From the NCBI GenBank assembly GCA_024103355.1, contig JAGFIU010000042.1, positions 1 to 64,000 on the forward strand: DNA of 64,000 nucleotides, written 5' to 3'. Positions 61,395 through 64,000 of the stretch are shown piece after piece. The position numbers and the translations under genes are program-made. The DNA is from Bacteroidota bacterium (lineage in GTDB: Bacteria; Bacteroidota; Bacteroidia; NS11-12g; UBA955). The notes below the pieces were generated by a model. That model was not told the origin of the DNA. It worked only from the letters and a program-made list of their open reading frames with translations, and made no database searches. The stretch's first letter is position 1. Each line of letters opens with the position of its first letter.

Positions 61395-62825
61395 ATGAAG
61401 AATATAGTAACTTCTTTGCTTGCAGGTGTTGTATTTTTTTACTCAAGCACTGTTTATGCACAAACACCAACAAATAAAATAGAGAATGCACTCAGTGCTG
61501 TTGTTACGGTTACAGTTGAGAAAGTAATGACAGCCGGCAAAGCATTGATGGGATTTCGCGGTAAAATATCAGAGGAAGCATATCAGAAGTCTTTAGAACT
61601 ATCCGATGCGGTTTCCACCGGCTCCGGTTTTATAATAGAAAAAAATGGGAAGAAATATATTATTACCAATGCACATGTAGTAGAGGATGCTTCCGATGAA
61701 GATGGAAGTATTTATATTTATACTTTTACAAGAAAGAAGTATGAGGTTAAAGTGTTGGGAGGAGATTCTTTCTATGATTTGGCTGTTCTTGAATTTGTAG
61801 ATAAGCCGGGAGCGGAACTTCAGACATTGTCTTTTTCTCCTGTATTGCCGGCAATCGCAACGAAAGTGTATGCAATAGGAAATCCATTGGGTGAATATCC
61901 ATATACTGTTACTGATGGTATTGTGAGTGCAGTTAATAGAGTTAGAGGAGGCACGACAGGGAAATACGGTTTTATTCAAACAACAGCCACTCTTATTTGG
62001 GGAAATAGTGGCGGGCCTTTGATTAATGAGGAAGGACTGGTGGTAGGGATTAATTCACAGATTGCTTTTGCAGATGCACCTGACGGTACTTCATTTCAGA
62101 TGCAACAAATAAATTTTGCTTTAGAATCTACTTTAGCAATGAAATTGGTGGATGATATTATTCAAAAAGGAAAACCTGTTAGAGCATATTTAGGGATTGA
62201 ACTCAAACAAAGATGGAGAATGGGCAAAACCAAAAATGGCTGGGGTTTGAGTAGTCAGATTGATGAACTTCCGATAATTTCTCAACTTACTCCCGGCACT
62301 GATGCTGCGATAAAATTAAGTACATACATTGGTTGGACAATAGCCGGAGTCAATGGAGTAGAGGTTAGAAATCTTGAAGAAACTTTAGGAGAATTTGAGA
62401 AAATTAAACCCGGTGAAATTGTCAAATTACGTATGTATAACAAAGGTGCTTATTTAGATGCAAGTGTTAAGTCAACTGAGTTGACAACAGTTCATTTGGA
62501 AAAATTAGCAAGTATGGTTTTGCAAAAAATACCCAATTTCAGGGTGGATTTGAATTCTCCTCAAGTGAAAGTGTATTTTGAAGATAAAACTCGCTTGGGA
62601 AATTCGGCAGTAGGGTATTATTTGACAAGTGGAGGTTCTTCTTCTAAAGATCTGTGGCGTATTACCACTTTGGCGGATTTAGGAACTTTGCTTCGTATCT
62701 ATGGAATGAGAGGAGGGGTTGAATATGTTTTTGTTTCTGAAAATGATTATAACAATACTCCCAAAACATATAACCAATATTTTGGTGAAAAAGATGATAT
62801 CTTTCAAACGATGTTGTGGTACTGA
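61395..62825 (+). CDS. Exported HtrA/DegP-like serine protease with PDZ-like domain and extra C-terminal domain
   Basis: A 476-residue periplasmic protein. The signal peptide ends near Ala22 (STVYAQ). The trypsin-fold domain (about 28-260) has His94 in IITNAHVVED, Asp128 in DSFYDLAVLEF and Ser205 in WGNSGGPLINEEG, so the triad is complete. A PDZ-like segment spans about 265-360 (RAYLGIELK, TIAGVNGVEVRNLEETLGEF). Residues about 365-476 (LEKLASMVLQKIPNFRVDL through DIFQTMLWY) match no domain I know. Only one PDZ is seen. It lies between the orthocaspase and CHAT genes, its stop four bases from the CHAT stop. Confidence 0.9.
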   Translation: MKNIVTSLLAGVVFFYSSTVYAQTPTNKIENALSAVVTVTVEKVMTAGKALMGFRGKISEEAYQKSLELSDAVSTGSGFIIEKNGKKYIITNAHVVEDASDEDGSIYIYTFTRKKYEVKVLGGDSFYDLAVLEFVDKPGAELQTLSFSPVLPAIATKVYAIGNPLGEYPYTVTDGIVSAVNRVRGGTTGKYGFIQTTATLIWGNSGGPLINEEGLVVGINSQIAFADAPDGTSFQMQQINFALESTLAMKLVDDIIQKGKPVRAYLGIELKQRWRMGKTKNGWGLSSQIDELPIISQLTPGTDAAIKLSTYIGWTIAGVNGVEVRNLEETLGEFEKIKPGEIVKLRMYNKGAYLDASVKSTELTTVHLEKLASMVLQKIPNFRVDLNSPQVKVYFEDKTRLGNSAVGYYLTSGGSSSKDLWRITTLADLGTLLRIYGMRGGVEYVFVSENDYNNTPKTYNQYFGEKDDIFQTMLWY

Positions 62826-62829
62826 TTTA

Positions 62830-64000
62830 CTACCTCACCAACACAAAAGCTGCCCATTTGTAAGGTTCATTCGGATATTTTGCTTTCATGTATTTTTGAG
62901 TTAAAGCAAAACTCTCTTCAATATTGTTAATCGCAAATAATTTCCCGTAAAAATACTGCATAAACTCCGCAGTTTCCTTGTCAGGTACTTGCCATAGACT
63001 CATCAATAGGTATTTTGCTCCGGCAATTTTAAAGGAACGTTGCAATCCATAGACACCTTCACTGCCCTTGATGTCGCCCAAACCTGTTTCGCAAGCGGAT
63101 AAAACAACAAGTTGTGTATTGGGTAGTGAAATATTGGAAGCTTCATAAGATGTGAGAATACCATCATCCAAACCTTTGGTTGTTTTTTCTCCTTTCCAAG
63201 CATGATTAGCTCCTGCAAAGAGCAAACCGGAACGGTTGAGCGGGTCTTCAGATATTTTATATTGATTCTCTTCTGTAATAATGCCTCTGCTGCCTTGAAG
63301 CTTATCTTTGTTTTTTGCCGGGTCGGGAAAGAAAAAACCGTGAGTGGCTATATGGATTATAGAAGGAGCATTTTTTCCGCTCATTGCCTTAAATTGTTCT
63401 TCTAAAGCTTGGGTTCCTACAAAATATCTAATGTTGATGTTCTTCTTTTCTGCTATTCCTTTAATATTTTGAACCTCTGTGAGTGTGCCTTGTAAGTAAT
63501 CCCATGTTTCTCCTCTTGTGCCGGAACTGCTTGAAAATGAACGTGAAGCTATGTCGTTATTCTCTTTAATTCCGCGCGCTACAGAAAGCATTGCGTCTGA
63601 TGATGCATCATAATTTATACCTCCAAACAAAGCCAAATTATTCAACTGTAAAACATTATGATTACTTAATATCTGTGCAGTTGTGCTGAGTTGTTTTAAA
63701 GTATATTTATCAGAGAGATATTTTTGGTCAGGAGTAACAATAGCAGCAAACGCAATCTGATTGAGTGTTCCTGCAGGTGCAAAATAAATAGTCTCACCAT
63801 CTTTGAGGTATTTTTCTATGGGTTTCCAAACCAAATCATAGAGCTTAGTTAAATCAATTTGTGAACTAGAACTTGCAATTGAGCCTCTGTAAAGATTGTT
63901 AACTCTGTTAATACCAATACCGGAACCCTCAATAACTTGATCAAATTGGTTTTGATAAAATAAAGGAATAAGTAGAGGCTGTTTGTCCTCTTTTCTGATG
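62830..64000 (-). CDS. CHAT-domain caspase-fold protein, partial (N-terminus beyond the window)
   Basis: At least 389 residues, open to the right edge of the window, so the start is missing; the TTG at 63834 is internal. The visible part is a complete CHAT domain: LYDLVWKPIEKYLKDGETIYFAPAGTLNQIAFAAI, the catalytic His in IIHIATHGFFFPDP and Cys in LVVLSACETGLGD, and the closing GLQRSFKIAGAKYLLMSLWQVPDKETAEFMQYFY. Full-length relatives carry N-terminal TPR repeats and often a signal peptide; neither can be seen here. It is the second caspase-fold gene in this cluster. Confidence 0.9.
   Translation of the reverse strand, partial: IRKEDKQPLLIPLFYQNQFDQVIEGSGIGINRVNNLYRGSIASSSSQIDLTKLYDLVWKPIEKYLKDGETIYFAPAGTLNQIAFAAIVTPDQKYLSDKYTLKQLSTTAQILSNHNVLQLNNLALFGGINYDASSDAMLSVARGIKENNDIASRSFSSSSGTRGETWDYLQGTLTEVQNIKGIAEKKNINIRYFVGTQALEEQFKAMSGKNAPSIIHIATHGFFFPDPAKNKDKLQGSRGIITEENQYKISEDPLNRSGLLFAGANHAWKGEKTTKGLDDGILTSYEASNISLPNTQLVVLSACETGLGDIKGSEGVYGLQRSFKIAGAKYLLMSLWQVPDKETAEFMQYFYGKLFAINNIEESFALTQKYMKAKYPNEPYKWAAFVLVR

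Noticed and set aside
59167-64000. Caspase/trypsin/CHAT cluster as an intracellular anti-phage system
   Set aside because: Two of the products have signal peptides, and no NTPase, nucleic-acid sensor or effector-associated domain gene is in view; an envelope role fits better.

Overview
The window is a chromosomal segment of a member of the Bacteroidota, AT-rich (roughly mid-30s percent GC by eye). The assignment rests on several signs: type IX secretion sorting domains of both A and B type, an S46 dipeptidyl-peptidase, a lipidated TamA-like protein (TamL), a DUF3467 gene just behind rpoC, a TonB receptor paired with lipoproteins, and many copies of the Bacteroidota promoter (TTG near -33, TAnnTTTG near -7). 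I cannot name a genus. There are no rRNA genes, CRISPR arrays, insertion sequences or prophage genes.

Layout. (1) 1-3778: a very large type IX cargo protein built from Ig-like/PKD modules; its 5' end is broken by an in-frame stop. (2) 4099-9065: a probable uptake locus of lipoprotein, TonB-dependent receptor and second lipoprotein. (3) 9393-24175: the core information-processing block xerC, hpf, tRNA-Thr/Tyr/Gly/Thr, tuf, tRNA-Trp, secE, nusG, rplK, rplA, rplJ, rplL, rpoB, rpoC and a DUF3467 gene. (4) 24372-33395: a PorG/DUF6089-like barrel, an alpha/beta hydrolase, then a leftward run of two glycosyltransferases, recQ, an acidic protein, a NfeD/ClpP-class membrane protease and an AI-2E-type permease. 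(5) 33508-46795: sugar and envelope genes (WbpD-like acetyltransferase, galE, gmd, GlmU-like protein) mixed with tamL, an rRNA methyltransferase, accA, an S46 peptidase, an OmpA protein with TSP3 repeats, a degenerate Rieske-like lipoprotein and 3-hydroxyacyl-CoA dehydrogenase. (6) 46885-48806: an XRE-type regulator and a 2-oxoacid dehydrogenase E2. (7) 48988-56175: an ECF sigma factor overlapping a protein that looks like a dual membrane-spanning anti-sigma factor (cytoplasmic head, one inner-membrane helix, long linker, C-terminal beta-barrel), followed by two type IX cargo proteins. (8) 56216-59112: rluA-type synthase, murB, aroC. (9) 59167-64000: an exported orthocaspase, an exported HtrA-like trypsin-fold protease and a CHAT-domain caspase-fold protein cut by the window end.

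How it fits together. The core block makes the transcription and translation machinery. Around it lies an envelope programme: outer-membrane assembly (TamL), cell-wall and LPS/capsule precursors (MurB, Gmd, GalE, WbpD-like, GlmU-like, glycosyltransferases), secretion cargo, and peptide and ligand uptake. The two most interesting loci are the ECF/anti-sigma-barrel/type IX cargo cluster, which could couple outer-membrane state directly to transcription, and the caspase/HtrA/CHAT cluster, three protease-type genes of two folds side by side, at least two of them exported.
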